DNA of 64,000 bases from Cristatella mucedo (taxonomy: Eukaryota > Bryozoa > Phylactolaemata > Cristatellidae), in contig WPIO01000036.1 in assembly GCA_009760855.2 (NCBI GenBank), positions 2,902,001-2,966,000 of the forward strand, written 5' to 3'. Shown piece after piece: positions 31,871 through 42,175 of the stretch (position 1 is the stretch's first letter; every line of letters starts with the position of its first letter). The position numbers were made by a program, and so were the translations under genes. The notes under the pieces are model-generated. The model was not told where the DNA came from and made no database searches. It worked only from the letters and a program-made list of their open reading frames with translations.

Positions 31871-32602
31871 TCAGTGCCGCGTACGGGAGCGAACTTGTAG
31901 GTGTGCAATCTCAAATCGACCGTTCGTGGACACGCTTTTCCGTCACGGTCGAGGTGCCCCTAAAGCATAGCAAAGTCAGGGGACTTGAAAGAAGTGCAGA
32001 CTGAGCTTTCAAGCCCGACAGAGTAGTCACGTGTCACGTGCTGTTGCCCGACTAGGAGTGCTCAGAAGCGTAGCTCTGAGAGTGGACAAAGCTCTAGTGG
32101 TGTGGCTTGACAATCTCGAGGTCGAAATGCCATCGCTGCTTGCCCAGGCCAGCTGCACGCGCTCCCAGCAGAACCAGGGTCGTGGAGCCATCACTTTGAC
32201 GTGGCTGCCATTCGCGTGCCATTTATTGTCATACGCTCAATTTCTCGCTGAATTACATTGAGTCAGAAGTAGAGGTAATTTTTCAGGTTTGAAAGACAGA
32301 ATGTGTGGCAGCCAGCATTCACCGAACAGAGCTGAGTGGCATGACATAGGCCCAGATGGCAGAAAAGCTCCCAATTTGATGGGTAACACTTAGCAGCACC
32401 AGAACCAGCTCTGACAGCAGCATGCGACCGGCTCAGGTGTAGCCTAGCAACAAGAGCTGGGAAAGAGTACACCAGATCACTGAGAGGCCATCGTAAACGA
32501 TACCGTGAGGTAGGTAACCACGGGCTTCGAACTAACCACGACAGCCCCATTATCTTTGTCTAATGCATGTTCACGTATGCGACATGCTTGCCATAACTAC
32601 AC

Positions 32603-32605
<3 letters not shown>
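31871..32605. other. Intergenic, nothing recognised
   Basis: No repeat family, exon or motif is identified. Confidence 0.4.
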
Positions 32606-32680
<75 letters not shown>

Positions 32681-32778
32681 TTCCCTCTCCCTCTCTCTCT
32701 ATCTCTCTCTCTCTCCCTCTGAGTCTCTCTGTCTGTCTGTCTGTCTCTCTCTCGCTGTCTCTCTCACTGTCTCTCTCA
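32606..32778. repeat. (CT)n microsatellite
   Basis: A CT run with a few TGTC and CCTTTCC interruptions. Ser-Leu open frames here are artefacts. Confidence 0.97.
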
Positions 32779-33092
32779 GCTCTGCTGGATCTCGCGACGC
32801 CGTTGAATCGATCACTATTTGATCCTCCTCGAGCGCCTGTGGTCTCTAGTGGGCATCACTACCATCACTGCATCATGGGCTGGCTTAGAATCCTGACAGC
32901 AACGGAGCATATATATCAACGGCCAACAGTCGTCGGGTTGAGCCCTTGAAGCTAAAGATACCCCAGGGCCCAGGGCCGGCGTGTTCTGGGCTCTTCTTTC
33001 CACCATTCATACTCTTCCTATAGCCAGTCTAATGGCCGTGATGCGACAGCTAAGAGTTCATTCGAATGCACATGACTTAGCTGCTCTTCCTA

Positions 33093-33133
33093 TGTGTGTG
33101 TGCGTGCGTGCGCGCGCGCGCGCGCGCGAGCGC

Positions 33134-33166
<33 letters not shown>
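33093..33166. repeat. (TG)n/(CG)n microsatellite
   Basis: TGTG, then TGCG, then a pure CG run, then TG again. The alternating purine-pyrimidine sequence is of the type able to adopt Z-DNA. Confidence 0.95.
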
Positions 33167-33167
<1 letters not shown>

Positions 33168-33910
33168 CCTTGATCCCTCTAGCCTTCCGGCGCCTCGAGC
33201 CCTCTCCACTCTGTACAGCTTGCATTTATGGCATTCGCCCTTGGTTGGCAGCTATCTCTTTCAAATGGAATCGCGGGTAAACGTGTACTCTTCGTATCGA
33301 TGACCCTCATCATCGGTTCCCACAAACAAGATCAAGGTCGACAAGGTCGCCTACGTTTGTCTACGCGAAGCTGCAAACCTTGGGGCGAGCTAAGAGATAG
33401 GGGTACCGGAGCCCGGCGTCGATCGGCGCATTGCTGACATCCTTTAACTAGGCGTATGCAATTAAGTTTTTTCTTGCAAGTCATCTCTAAGAGGTTTTCG
33501 GGAGGCGTACTAATCGACAAAAAAGGTTTCGGTTGTCGTGAATGCCGCAAGTTCTACGTTGTACCCCTTCTCTCCAACCTACACGGGTTCCCCGTCGAGA
33601 TGCACTAAACTTCAAGGTTATCGCGCCCACCACACTTAATTTTTTCTCCTGCTGTTCATTGCCTAAAATAGTGCTCTCTGAGCCACCCCTAACACCGCCG
33701 GACAATCTGATCAGTGTTGTCGAATTGTGGCCTCTAATCAGCTTCAGGTCGAGTAGAGACCGTGTGTTCGTTTATTTGATGTGGACCTAGAGCCAAGGAC
33801 TCCCAACTGACATCACGACATACCTCGAATGAGAACGTTTGAAATGAATATACGAACTCACCTCTTCGTTATCCCATGCGATCGTCCACGCGAGTCTCCT
33901 AGCAAAGGCT
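33167..33910. other. Intergenic, nothing recognised
   Basis: No feature supported. Confidence 0.4.
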
Positions 33911-34065
33911 TGCTGATTTAACAGCCTCGTTTGTATCGCGGCAGAATAGCCTTAACGGCTATCGCCACCACTTGCAGTTCGCAATAAATGGTCACCCACT
34001 TTAGGATTCGAACACACGACCTCTGTAGTGAAGTGTGAGCACCTTACCTCTTGCGCTGTTACGGT
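33911..34065 (-). mobile_element. SINE-A
   Basis: An inverted SINE-A with tail TTAACAGCCTCGTTTGTATC, the pair GCCTTAACGGC, body GCAATAAATGGTCACCCACT and B-box region ATTCGAACACACGACC. Confidence 0.8.
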
Positions 34066-35219
34066 TCTTACTAGCTTTTGCTCGCTGTTATTGTGTACGC
34101 TACTCACAGCTGCTTCAGTCATGAACGCTTGGCGCGGTTTTTTAGGAACCCGGGTCTTTCGACCTACGGAGCTGCACCGTCGATGAATGCAGCCGGACGA
34201 ATGAACGAAACCGGCTATTTGGGTGCCGTTGGGTGCTATTTGGGTGCCGACGCTACGGCTGGCGCTAGGAATGGCGAGTCCCTGAGGGACACTATTGTGC
34301 GAGTGGCCGGGCGTGGTGGGCAGCAGGCGTGGCGCTTTGCCGGTCGGCATCGCTCGTGAGTGAGCCCTTGTGCTTTCCTAATAAAAAATCTTCCAGCCTT
34401 TCTTTCCACAGCTCGAGGGTCGTGAAGAAGGCTCGCTAGGACGCTAACCAACGATCGCATCGCGAATCCGTACGTACGTAAGACTTAAAATTTAGTTTCA
34501 GATTAGAGCGGCTCCCAATGATTATAATTTAGGAGTCGCTGAAGAACTGTATATGCCGTTCTAAGCAAAGCATCGTTGTGAGAACTCTGCCACCCTATTC
34601 AAGAAGTCGCTCATAATGGCAGAGCTATCTTTCTTGACAGCTACTCGAAACCATTACAACTCAGTGGAGCTGGCTGCATTCAAGATTCAGCGCTAGTGGG
34701 CCGGAAACCAGTAAACCGGAAACCAGTACAGCTCGGCGATCATGTTCGCGACTGGTGGCACTAAACGTATTAGCAGCAGCTGCTGCTGTTTGGACACCAG
34801 AGGCTAAACACTACAGCAGATGGTGGAATGTGAAGCTGCTGAGCATGCCAAGTGCTGAGAAGGATGTACGCGATTGGACAAGCAGATGCAGGCAGCAGGC
34901 CGCAGGGCTCGTAACTGCTGCTACGTACCCACGCTTGCTGCTCTGGGTTCCTGGAAAGGCTTCACTGAGCTTCCTATTCATAGCTGAATACCCTGATCCC
35001 CGAGCCTAAGCTAGTTAATAGGCGGGTGATTGAACATTTAATGCTGTACTGCTATGACTGTAAATCTCGCCTAGTAGTTCATTCAAGATCATTTAAGATT
35101 CTGCCACCCACTGTGTCAGAAATCTCCAGCCGAATATATAGCCAATCCGTGAATCCAATGTATCAGATGTAGCCAATCGATGCTTGAGATTGGAGCGACA
35201 ACCTTACTCAAGCAGCCTC
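34066..35219. other. Intergenic, nothing recognised
   Basis: Several short frames exist but none has homology I can name. A local GGGTGC...GGGTGC duplication occurs near 34220-34250. Confidence 0.4.
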
Positions 35220-35480
35220 GTAGAGAGAGGGAGAGACTGCAAAACGGACAGATAGAAACAGAGAAGCCAAGAGAGACAAAGAAACTGAGAAACAGAGAGA
35301 GAGAGACAGGGAGACATACAGAAAAAGAGGCAGAGAGACGGGGAGAGACTAAGAGGCAGAGAGACGGGGAGACAGAAAGTTAAATAGACAGAGACAGAAA
35401 GACAGAAAAAGACATAGAGACAGAGATGACAAAGACAGAGACAAAGACAGAGCGACTGAGCGATATAGTGACAGAGAGAC
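35220..35480. repeat. Purine-rich GA/GACA repeat
   Basis: Imperfect AGAGA, GACAGA and GAAAC units. Confidence 0.85.
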
Positions 35481-35589
35481 GTGATGGCAATTGGTATTGA
35501 GCTGAAAGTTTTCGCAGCTGTAACGAAAGTCGCAGTCTCAAAGTTCTTTGAAGTTATATATCTGTAAAAGTAGTCATCCGGCTACAAAA

Positions 35590-35820
35590 AGCAGCCGGTG
35601 CGGTGCACGGCCTGACGCGAAGCTACTTCAAATTGACAGTCCTGAGCGAGAGAACGGAATGATCCTGAGCGTCAGAGACTTGATCTTTAAGTCAATACAC
35701 TGATTGGCAGAGAGCCAAGGCAGGTTGGTGAGCAGTGCTGTGATGTGGCAGTCTCGTAGTTTACGACGCAGGCTTAAGCCTGACTTTGCATCATTAACAC
35801 GTGTCAGCTGCTAGACGCAC
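35590..35820 (-). mobile_element. Divergent LINE fragment (RT C-terminus)
   Basis: On the minus strand the sequence reads LRDCHITALLTNLPWLSANQ and CIDLKIKSLTLR, aligning with LINE-A CHITPLLADLHWLPVKQRIDFKVLSLTFR. It is more diverged than the LINE-A copies and may be a third related family. Confidence 0.65.
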
Positions 35821-35891
35821 CTGTTTAGCTCGACTGTCCGATCGCTCCAGCGAACAGTGAGCCTTGTTGTGCCTCTGCGCATTGTACTAGA

Positions 35892-36076
35892 CCGGTATAG
35901 CCCAAGGGATGCAAGATAGGAGATAGGAATAAGGTGCTCGCTCTTCACGGCCTGAGAGGTCGTGGATTCGAATCCTGTGCGGGGGGGGGACGATCCTGTA
36001 ATGCCAACTGCAAGCGGTGGTGATAGCCGTCAAGGCTCTTCCGTCGCCGTACACACGAGGCTGCTCAGCCAATCTT
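35892..36076 (+). mobile_element. SINE-A
   Basis: Head with AAGGTGCTCGCTCTTCACG, B-box GGATTCGAATCC, a poly-G run, then GCAAGCGGTGGTGATAGCCG and AAGGCTCTTCCGTCGCCGTA. Confidence 0.75.
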
Positions 36077-36229
36077 GCACACTCGCCTGCGCTTGACCTT
36101 GTGAGTGCTACGGTACCACGGCTCTTTCTTAACATTGGCCCAGAGTGTCTTAGCAGAGGATTTCGCTTGCGTGAGTAGTTGCTTTACCCTGCTCGCCCGC
36201 CTTGGTCGCTGTTTCGCTTGCTGCGAATT

Positions 36230-36290
36230 TAAAGGCGCCCAGATAGAGACTGGGCTCTCTTGGGGCTCTAAAAAAACTAATACTAACTAA
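36230..36290 (+). mobile_element. SINE-B-type 3' tail
   Basis: GGCGCCCAGATAGAGACTGG, GCTCTCTTGGGGCTCT and a short A-rich end. The head is decayed. Confidence 0.5.
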
Positions 36291-36781
36291 AGAAGAACAC
36301 TTCAGAACGCATTAGATGTTGTTATCTGTCTGCATAAGCTCTTGCATAACGTTAATTTTGTGGTGCAGCAGCGAAGCTAGAAGCATTGGCCCTGCCCTCA
36401 CAGGTCAAATTTAATGGAAAGGGAGCTTTTCACGGTGGAAATTCGTCGATTAACACAAGTAGCCAGCCATATGTCCCCCTACCTAAACATGGCAAAAAAG
36501 AAGACACGCCCATATTCACTGATTACAATATATGCACTCTTGACAGTGACCATTCAACATGCACGCCTTGGTTCCGGAAGGGTTTTTGGCGTCGGGCACC
36601 GATCCGACCGTGGCGAGAACCATCTGTTGACACAAAAACTGTTCGCCCGATGCTGCCGCACTCAAGTTTGCCTTCACGCGGCGACCGCTAATCGGCGCCC
36701 CACCGTCCATTAGGCTGTACGAATGTGGCTGTACGTAGAAGCTACAGTGGATTGCAGCGAGTTAAAGCCTCTGCATGATCC

Positions 36782-36961
36782 CAGCAAGCTGTCAGCTAAA
36801 GATTGGCTGGACGAACGCAGCAAGCTCTAAGCAAATAATTGGCTGGACGAACGCAGCAAGCTCTAAGCTAATGCTTAACTGTGCGATTGCAGCAAGTTCT
36901 AAGCTAATAATTATCTGTGCGATTGCAGCAAGTTCTAAGCTAACGATTGGCTGCTCATGTG
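36782..36961 (+). repeat. 36-bp minisatellite, five units
   Basis: CAGCAAGCT/CAGCAAGTT recurs at 36782, 36818, 36854, 36890 and 36926, an exact 36-base period. A single unit sits at the unit 1/unit 2 junction (about 40052), and about two degraded units at 44500-44560, at the start of unit 3. Confidence 0.9.
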
Positions 36962-37478
36962 CTGTCCATTTGGCTCAGAGCCATTTCAATCAATTGTCAA
37001 ACGTTGCCCAATGTAGCTCTTGAACAATGGCTTTAAATTACTTGACTAAACTCATTACGGTCTACATTAATACATTAAATCTATGTAATAATAAATAGTA
37101 AATTGAAATATTAAAGCTGAAGCCATAGTTTACCCGATTTCCGATCCCGGTACGCGTCGGGAGTCCTGAACGAATCGTGTTGCATTGATCTAGACTCGAT
37201 GCGACAAACGCACAAACTAGCTTTGGTAGTCGTACTATTGCCTTAGCGAGCTCTATTTTTGGAAATGTTCCTCAGCTGAAAGTAGGCTGACTTGAAAGAG
37301 TGGCGGCTATGTGCTCATCAAATGACAAGTCTTTTTGGAATAATCTTCTGAGATTATGGGCTGTGATAAGCTAATCGTGCCGGCGAGACCTTAAACGCTT
37401 TTACTGACATTCGGCTCTCCCGTAGCTATTAGATTGGCCTTAAGTGTGCGTTGAGGCTGTGCACGCTGCCACTAATCA

Positions 37479-37633
37479 TAACAGCCTGTTTCTGTATAGC
37501 GATAGAAGAGCCTTTACGGCTACACCACCGCATGCAGTGGCGATAAAGAATCGCCCACTGCAGGAATCGAACCTACGACCTCGGGACCGAGGTCGTAAAA
37601 GCAACCGCCTTACCTAGTGTGCCATCACGGCTC
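37479..37633 (-). mobile_element. SINE-A inserted in duplication unit 1
   Basis: A complete SINE-A (tail ACAGCCTGTTTCTGTATAGC, B-box region GAATCGAACCTACGACCTC) interrupts an old LINE-A 3' end. The corresponding sites in units 2 and 3 lack it. Confidence 0.85.
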
Positions 37634-37792
37634 ACCGTTAAGCATGCAACCACTAACCATTCGATCATGCTTCCTTTGAAGCGAATTAAAAGTGCCTACA
37701 AAGAGACTGAGTTTTCTGAGGGCTCTATATCAAACATTTTGTTATTATAATGGTTGTTAAAATTCAGGAAGTGAGCGGTCATTCAACTTCAA

Positions 37793-37984
37793 ATGTCCTG
37801 GATGCAAGCTGCCAGGAAAGGAAGTAGATTTCGAATGAAAAGTAAGGTTAAGAGAAAGGTCAACGGATTAGCCGAGCAAAGTGCCATGTGCGTAGAAATG
37901 CAAGCTGATATTGCCTTCAACATTGACCTCGACCAGAAGGAGGCTGTAGATAGTGAAAGGAAATACATTTTGAAGTACTCTGTA
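37793..37984 (+). other. Conserved 64-codon open frame of unknown function (unit 1)
   Basis: The frame ends EAVDSERKYILKYSV and is identical in unit 2 (40805-40996) and recognisable in unit 3 (50076-50279). Differences from unit 3 are mostly amino-acid changing, so it may not be translated. There is no signal peptide or known domain. Confidence 0.3.
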
Positions 37985-38036
37985 TAGCCTCTGCCCAGCA
38001 CCTTATGCTGAGGGAACCCTAAAAGATACTTCGTAG

Positions 38037-38303
38037 ATGGACAGAAGCCATTTACAGCTAATACTGTTTACTTCTGACAATCATGTGCTGGAGCCGAACC
38101 CTTTGGTGCTGAATGTGCATTTTCATAACGGTAAAACGATTACCAACCTTATGCGATTACACGCTGGAAAACTTACGCGGGTCACGGCCGATACGGGAGT
38201 TCTCGCGAGCCGTCCATCCCCGCGTCCATGGAAACTAGAGTATGGTGCGTGCATGGACTTACGTGAACAGAGGTGGATATGTATTATATGCAAAAAACCC
38301 GGA
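38037..38303 (+). other. Conserved 89-codon open frame of unknown function (unit 1)
   Basis: It contains FTSDNHVLEPNP and NGKTITNLMRLHAGK, kept in units 2 (41049-41315) and 3 (50331-50528, earlier stop). It runs into a SINE-B-like tail (38299-38345), so it is probably repeat-derived non-coding DNA. Confidence 0.3.
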
Positions 38304-38469
38304 TAGGAATAGACCACGTTCTCTAGGGGCGCTATGCTAATGATTTATTCTCGTTATTTTGTTCTTATTTCAGGCTTGGGTCGGTCCAAACACGCACTCA
38401 CTTGTTGCAGATACCCCTGCACCCCATTTATAGTGCCCTGCGACGCACTAATAGCGTCGCAATAAATTT

Positions 38470-38535
38470 AATAATAATAATAATAATATTGCACTTGATA
38501 AAGCGCCCTCAGAGAACTTAATCTCTTTCTAGGCT
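38470..38535 (-). mobile_element. Short LINE-A tail inserted only in unit 1
   Basis: (TAA)n with the inverted hairpin CCCTCAGAGAACTTAATCTC interrupts AATAAATTTA...GAATCTG. Unit 2 (41470-41500) and unit 3 (50750-50775) have the empty site, so it arrived after the unit 1/unit 2 split. Confidence 0.8.
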
Positions 38536-38640
38536 CGAATCTGCATCATTTACTGAGTAACTAGTTGGATTATCATTTGCAAAATGCAAAATCGCGAGCA
38601 TGGTTTGCAGTTTGCGGCCTCATTTAGCATTGCTCGTCTT

Positions 38641-38826
38641 AGCCTCGAAGGAAGCTGCGGAAAAAGCAGTATGGCGGAATTTAAATTCAAGTATCGCGTT
38701 CGCAGCCGTCGAGAAATTTTCAGCCGAGGGAAGGAGGGCGCGAGGAAAGGGTCGGCGCATCCGACGGCAGCGCTTGCCGCGCTGCAAGTAGCCGCTGTTT
38801 CGTCGGATGAGCCATATTTACTTCCA
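38641..38826 (+). promoter_or_regulatory. Highly conserved block upstream of GPB5-like gene 1
   Basis: These 186 bases differ at only one position from 50872-51057 in unit 3, although the coding exons of the two units differ at 27 of 228 positions. Both strands are open across it, but no domain is recognisable. It lies 0.4-0.6 kb before the ATG and is best read as a regulatory or recently converted segment. Confidence 0.45.
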
Positions 38827-39102
38827 ATTATTCTCAGGGCGAGCTTTCGCCCGAATCGCATCTCGATTCCGCTGGCGCAGGTCGGCGGCACGCCGTCATT
38901 AGGACAGGGCCATTCTCAACGCGGGTCAATCATGGGTCAACTGTTGGGATTCTTCGGCATCGGCGCGGTAAAGAAAGGCCCTCCAGTGTGCCGTGCGGCT
39001 GCGGCTTGCTACGACCGCCACCGGCAGCTGCAGCTGGCCGTAGGGTGGCAACCCGCCGGCCGCCGGAGGCGGTGAGTCACCGCTCTGAGCGCCAGCGCGT
39101 CA

Positions 39103-39130
39103 GGCGGCGGCGGCGGCGGCGGCGGCGGCG
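39103..39130 (+). repeat. (GGC)9 tract before GPB5-like gene 1
   Basis: Nine GGC units, against six in unit 2 (42054-42072) and three in unit 3 (51341-51350), at the same place about 105 bases before the start codon. Confidence 0.9.
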
Positions 39131-39233
39131 ACCGTACTTAAGCGGCTCGCCGCTCTCCCGCCAGGCTTTCGACCGTTCGGAGGGAGTGCGGAGCACGGCT
39201 TCCCGAGTTCCCACAGCGACGCCCACTCAGACC

Positions 39234-39988
39234 ATGGTAAGCTGCGGCTGGCGGCGCTGTTCAGGCCCCTCCACCGTGAGCGGCGCTTCGCCGCCCGGCG
39301 GTCGGCAGCGAAAGTCGCACGCGCTCGCGAGCAGCCCTCTTTCGCGGGGGTTCGAGTCGCGGCAGCGCTGCCCCGCCGCTGCGTCGGCGCGCCCGCGGCT
39401 ACGCGGTCGCGCGCCTCGTTCCCGCAGCAGGCAAAGGCCACCATTCGCTGCTCGCTATTGGCGATTCTGCTCGCCGCGGCCGCCGGTTTCCGCGAGTCGG
39501 ATCTCCTCGACTTCGGCAGCGGCGGAGAAACGGGCGACGGTGCTTCGCCCGACGAGCTGGGCTGTCGCGTGCGAAACTACACGCAGAACGTGACTTCCGG
39601 CTCTTGCTGGGGCCTCGTGACGGTTCGCGATTGCTGGGGAGACTGCGAATCGTGGCAGGTAGCCGCTGCCGCTGCAGCCGCCGCCGCCGCGAGCTCGGCG
39701 TCGCCGCAGGGACTCAGAGGCGGCGGAGCGCCGCCCCGCGACGATGCGGCGGCGCGCCACAAGTGCGACCTTGACCAGAACTGAAGGCTGCTCTTCTTTC
39801 GCAATGACGGACTTGGCCGATCGCTGCTTTCTTGTACCGCGCAGGTCGACGACGAAATTCACGAGCCGCTCTGCGACTACGACAGCGCCAAGCCAGTCGC
39901 GGTGGAGCTGACCAATTGCGAAGGAGCGGGCTCTCGTTCGGAGTGGATGACGCTGATCGAACCCAGCGACTGCGCGTGCATGATGTGA
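39234..39988 (+). CDS. GPHB5: GPB5-like glycoprotein hormone beta subunit, copy 1, 3 exons, 124 aa
   Basis: Predicted secreted cystine-knot hormone. Exons: 39234-39236 (ATG only), 39431-39658 and 39845-39988, with ATG|GTAAGC and CAG|GTAGCC donors and CAG acceptors, all phase 0. Residues 2-21 form a signal peptide (CSLLAILLAAAAGF). The mature part shows GC-R-VRNYT (Cys46), SCWGLV (Cys60), CWGDCESW (Cys69, Cys73), then C-x-Y (Cys87), VAVELTNC (Cys102) and CAC (Cys120, Cys122). This is the order of thyrostimulin beta (GPB5), whose vertebrate form has CWGRCETW and VTVKLPNC at the same places. Two N-glycosylation sites (NYT, NVT) are present. GPB5 normally pairs with GPA2 and signals through an LGR-type receptor. 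The final two cysteines of classical GPB5 are missing: the frame stops two codons after CxC. A TGA interrupts intron 2 in frame, so splicing is required. Confidence 0.85.
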
Positions 39989-40198
39989 CGCGAACGCGCG
40001 GCTGCACCAGCGCTCGGCGCCAGGCCTGACGGCGGCGAGCGCTGTGCACGATCGCAGCAAGCTCGAAGCTAACGATTGGCTGTCGATGTGCTGTCGATTT
40101 GGCTCCGTGCCATTTCTATCGATTGCCGGACGTTTCCCAAAGTCGCTACTGGGCAATGGCTTGAAACCGTCTAAATTAATATATTGAATCTATGTAGT

Positions 40199-40211
40199 AA
40201 TAAATAATAAA
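40199..40211 (+). promoter_or_regulatory. Candidate poly(A) signals after GPB5-like gene 1
   Basis: Two overlapping AATAAA motifs lie about 210 bases after the stop. They belong to the start of unit 2, so gene 1 may have gained a new 3' end. Confidence 0.4.
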
Positions 40212-40804
40212 TTTCATTATCAAAGTTGAATCGTCGTTTATCCGCTTTCCGATCCCGGTACGCGTCGGGAGTCCTGAACGAATCGTGTTGCATTGATCTA
40301 GACTCGATGCAACAAACGCTCAAACTAGCTCGGCAGCAGTCGTACTCTTACCTTAGCGAGCCCTATTTTTGCCCTATTTTTGGAAATGCTCAGCTTGAAG
40401 TAGGCCGACTTGAGAGAGTGGCGGCCATGTACTCGTCCAATGACAAGTCTTTCTGGAATAATCTTCTGCGATTATGGGCTGCGATGAGCCAATCGTGACG
40501 GCGAGATCTTAAACGCTTTAACTAACATTCGGCTCTCCCGTAAATACTAAATCGGCCTTAAGTTTGCTGAAGCTGTGCACGCTGCCACTAATCCTATTTG
40601 CATGCTGACCCTGTGCATGTCATCCCCACCCACGTTACGCTTGTTGTCATTGAGCATGCTACCACTAACCACTTGATCGTGCTTCCTTTGAAGCGAATTA
40701 AAAGTGCCTACAAAGAGACTGAGTTTTCTGAGGGCTCTATATCAAACATTTTGTTATTATAATGGTTGTTAAAATTCAGGAAGTGAGCGGTCATTCAACT
40801 TCAA

Positions 40805-41315
40805 ATGTCCTGGATGCAAGCTGCCAGGAAAGGAAGTAGATTTCGAATGAAAAGTAAGGTTAAGAGAAAGGTCAACGGATTAGCCGAGCAAAGTGCCATG
40901 TGCGTAGAAATGCAAGCTGATATTGCCTTCAACATTGACCTCGACCAGAAGGAGGCTGTAGATAGTGAAAGGAAATACATTTTGAAGTACTCTGTATAGC
41001 CTCTGCCCAGCACCTTATGCTGAGGGAACCCTAAAAGATACTTCGTAGATGGACAGAAGCCATTTACAGCTAATACTGTTTACTTCTGACAATCATGTGC
41101 TGGAGCCGAACCCTTGGGTGCTGAATGTGCATTTTCATAACGGTAAAACGATTACCAACCTTATGCGATTACACGCTGGAAAACTTACGCGGGTCACGGC
41201 CGATACGGGAGTTCTCGCGAGCCGTCCATCCCCGCGTCCATGGAAACTAGAGTATGGTGCGTGCATGGACTTACGTGAACAGAGGTGGATATGTATTATA
41301 TGCAAAAAACCCGGA
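40805..41315 (+). other. Unit 2 copies of the two unknown open frames
   Basis: 40805-40996 and 41049-41315 are near-identical to the unit 1 frames at 37793 and 38037 (one Leu/Trp difference). Function unknown, possibly non-coding. Confidence 0.3.
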
Positions 41316-42053
41316 TAGGAATAGACCACGTTCTCTAGGGGCGCTATGCTAATGATTTATTCTCGTTATTTTGTTCTTATTTCAGGCTTGGGTCGGTCCA
41401 AACACGCACTCACTTGTTGCATATACCCCCGCACCCCATTTATAGTGCCCTGCGACGCACTAATAACGTCGCAATAAATTTAGTAATGAATCTGGATCAT
41501 TTATTAAGTAACTAGTTGGATTATCATTTGCAAAATGCAAAATCGCGAGCATGGTTTGCAGTTGGCGGCCTTATTTAGCATTGCTCGTCTTAGCCTCGAA
41601 GGAAGCTGCGGAAAAAGCAGTATGGCGGAATTTAAATTCAAGTATCGCGTTCGCAGCCGTCGAGAAATTTTCAGCCGAGGGAAGGAGGGCGCGAGGAAAG
41701 GGTCGGCGCATCCGACGGCAGCGCTTGCCGCGCTGCAAGTAGCCGCTGTTTCGTCGGATGAGCCATATTTACTTCCAATTATTCTCAGGGCGAGCTTTCG
41801 CCCGAATCGCATCTCGATTCCGCTGGCGCAGGTCGGCGGCACGCCGTCATTAGGACAGGGCCATTCTCAACGCGGGTCAATCATGGGTCAACTGTTGGGA
41901 TTCTTCGGCATCGGCGCGGTAAAGAAAGGCCCTCCAGTGTGCCGTGCGGCTGCGGCTTGCTACGACCGCCACCGGCAGCTGCAGCTGGCCGTAGGGTGGC
42001 AACCCGCCGGCCGCCGGAGGCGGTGAGTCACCGCTCTGAGCGCCAGCGCGTCA

Positions 42054-42072
42054 GGCGGCGGCGGCGGCGGCG
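42054..42072 (+). repeat. (GGC)6 tract before GPB5-like gene 2
   Basis: Same site as the nine-unit tract of unit 1. Confidence 0.9.
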
Positions 42073-42175
42073 ACCGTACTTAAGCGGCTCGCCGCTCTCC
42101 CGCCAGGCATTCGACCGTTCGGAGGGAGTGCGGAGCACGGCTTCCCGAGTTCCCACAGCGACGCCCACTCAGACC

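Larger units (their letters stand above)
36365..40040 (+). repeat. Segmental duplication, unit 1 (carries GPB5-like gene 1)
   Basis: Unit 1 matches unit 2 (40040-44267) almost base for base over about 37680-40030 versus 40690-42960, and unit 3 (44268-54210) at lower identity. Its left end matches the left end of unit 3 (GAGAACCAT-TGTTGACACAAA). Its right end stops shortly after the hormone stop codon, where the minisatellite start of unit 2 follows directly. Confidence 0.9.

Noticed and set aside
36782-36961. CRISPR-like array
   Set aside because: Units are contiguous 36-base repeats without unique spacers, in a eukaryotic genome. It is a minisatellite.
38584-39075. 163-codon frame upstream of hormone gene 1 as a protein gene
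   Set aside because: Its conservation extends through both strands and outside any codon pattern, the reverse strand is equally open, and it has no domain. It is treated as a conserved flank.
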